From Telopea speciosissima (lineage: Eukaryota; Streptophyta; Magnoliopsida; Proteales; Proteaceae), in the NCBI RefSeq assembly GCF_018873765.1, contig NC_057923.1, forward strand, positions 8,134,413 through 8,198,412: DNA of 64,000 nt, in the 5' to 3' direction. Position 1 is the first letter of the stretch, and every line of letters starts with the position of its first letter. A program made the translations under genes and the position numbers. Under the pieces are notes generated by a model that was given only the letters and a program-made list of their open reading frames with translations, had not been told where the DNA came from and did not search any database. This document shows, in pieces, positions 63,162 to 64,000 of this stretch.

Positions 63162-63591
63162 ATGGATTTTTCTTCTTCCTCTACTCCATCAGCCTCGCCC
63201 CTGCAACTCGCCATGGCTGCTCTAGTCGGAGCATCGCTTATGGCCATTTCCGCTTTTTACATTCATAAGCGCAGCGTTGATCAGGTTCTCGATCGTCTTA
63301 TCGAACTCCGCAAGTGTCCTTCTAATGCCCGACCGCAAACATTTGATACGGAAGAAGATGAAGGCCAAGATGAACAAGAAGATGAGGATGTTGCCTCCGA
63401 CATTGATATAGATCGACGATTCTGGAGACAAGGCGTTTCTTCGTCTTACAGAGTTTCTTCCTCTATGCCCAATGCACTATTAGCCAATGACTGGATGAAT
63501 GAGGGTTCCAAGTTCACTCAACCTGCTTCTTTCGATAAACTCAACCTCATTCCTTCTGGACTCCCCTCACTGCAGACTGCTCGAAGACATG
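63162..63591 (+). CDS. AMPD: AMP deaminase, first exon (gene continues beyond the window)
   Basis: The first ATG in frame at 63162 opens 143 codons and then a GT donor (63592-63593, phase 1). Residues 13-34 form a membrane anchor (LQLAMAALVGASLMAISAFY) followed by IHKRSVDQVLDRLIELRK, which is the characteristic start of plant AMP deaminases. Then comes a Glu/Asp-rich run (residues about 64-85) and a conserved NALLANDWMNEGS...LIPSGLPSLQT block. Plant AMP deaminase (FAC1 in Arabidopsis) converts AMP to IMP, is essential for embryo development and is membrane-tethered by this N-terminal helix. The catalytic TIM-barrel domain lies in later exons outside the window. Assignment is from memory of the N terminus. 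Confidence 0.82.
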
Positions 63592-64000
63592 GTACAGTTC
63601 TCTTCATTTTCACTTCATTAATCAACCCACTCACTCCCCCACCCCCCCTCCCCCCCTCTTCAATTACGCATTGTGATGTTCTGTTGGTATTATTAAACGT
63701 GGTGTTGAAATCACAGAATCAATGAACGTAATGCTACTGAAATATTATGTCTGACATCATTAGGTTTTGTAAAATTTTCTGAAATAAATTTATTCCTAAA
63801 CACCCGCCCCTTTCAAAAAATTTTCCGGTGATAATTACGTACTGCCACCAATAGAAAAGTATGTTATGACATTGATTAGGAAAATTTCACTTATTACAGA
63901 ACTGAGGCATCCTGTTAAGGATGTTAGAGTTGCCAAATCTACAGCCTTGTGCAGGCACTTCCCCTGCTCTTGTGATACTGCTATTCCCTCTCATACATAA
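63592..64000 (+). other. AMP deaminase intron 1 (start)
   Basis: C-rich low-complexity sequence at 63636-63656, then AT-rich intron. A possible acceptor at 63899 (TTATTACAG) opens a frame that ends in TAA at the last base, so it does not give a believable exon. Confidence 0.5.

Noticed and set aside
63899..64000. Possible second exon of AMP deaminase, or an exon resembling cohesin factor PDS5 (LRHPVKDVRVA)
   Set aside because: The frame closes at the last base of the window and diverges after about 12 residues. The likeness to PDS5 is too short to support.

Overview
This is nuclear DNA of a flowering plant. The genes have GT-AG introns, and the plant families present include a plastid starch-granule protein, an NPF transporter and a plant AMP deaminase. 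The rest is a typical plant repeat load: Copia and LINE retrotransposons, Au-type SINEs, hAT- and Harbinger-type MITEs and plastid-derived DNA. The species cannot be fixed from the sequence. The window is gene-poor and repeat-rich.

Layout. 0.3-1.1 kb: SINE-like and MITE repeats. 1.96-2.22 kb (+): one-exon gene for an 85-residue putative secreted peptide. 3.60-5.65 kb (-): three-exon gene for a conserved 143-residue plant protein of unknown function. 6.2-11.5 kb: repeats (LINE 3' end, foldback MITE, hAT MITE with 8-bp target duplication, LTR remnant with a primer binding site). 11.66-47.24 kb (+): a PTST2/PTST3 (rice FLO6-type) gene whose eight exons can be joined in frame to 576 codons. Two introns are very large (23.5 kb and 9.5 kb) because of nested insertions. 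These are a 3-kb LTR element with one unusual ORF, an isolated last exon of a V-ATPase subunit c gene, an RTE LINE hit by a TIR element and by a 9-kb Copia element (itself carrying a second LTR element), an Au SINE, solo LTRs and an L1-type LINE.

48.9-60.4 kb (+): a decayed NPF2-type (NRT1/PTR) transporter locus. A tandem array of four promoter plus first-exon units (about 1.33-1.35 kb period where uninterrupted) leads into one copy that still has exons 2, 3 and 4 but carries stops and frameshifts. Two array units carry a plastid trnS-UGA fragment fused to the first exon, and foldback elements sit in or between units. 60.4-63.0 kb: repeats. 63.16 kb to the end (+): first exon of an AMP deaminase gene that continues beyond the window.

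Functionally the genes are independent, with no operon-like logic. PTST2/3-type proteins act in starch granule initiation in plastids, AMP deaminase in purine nucleotide metabolism, and NPF2 proteins in nitrate or glucosinolate/hormone transport. The most unusual items are the LTR element encoding a lone protein with a protease-like fold region lacking the catalytic triad, the NPF first-exon array with its plastid insertion, and the size of the PTST gene. No clearly new biological system could be demonstrated from sequence alone.
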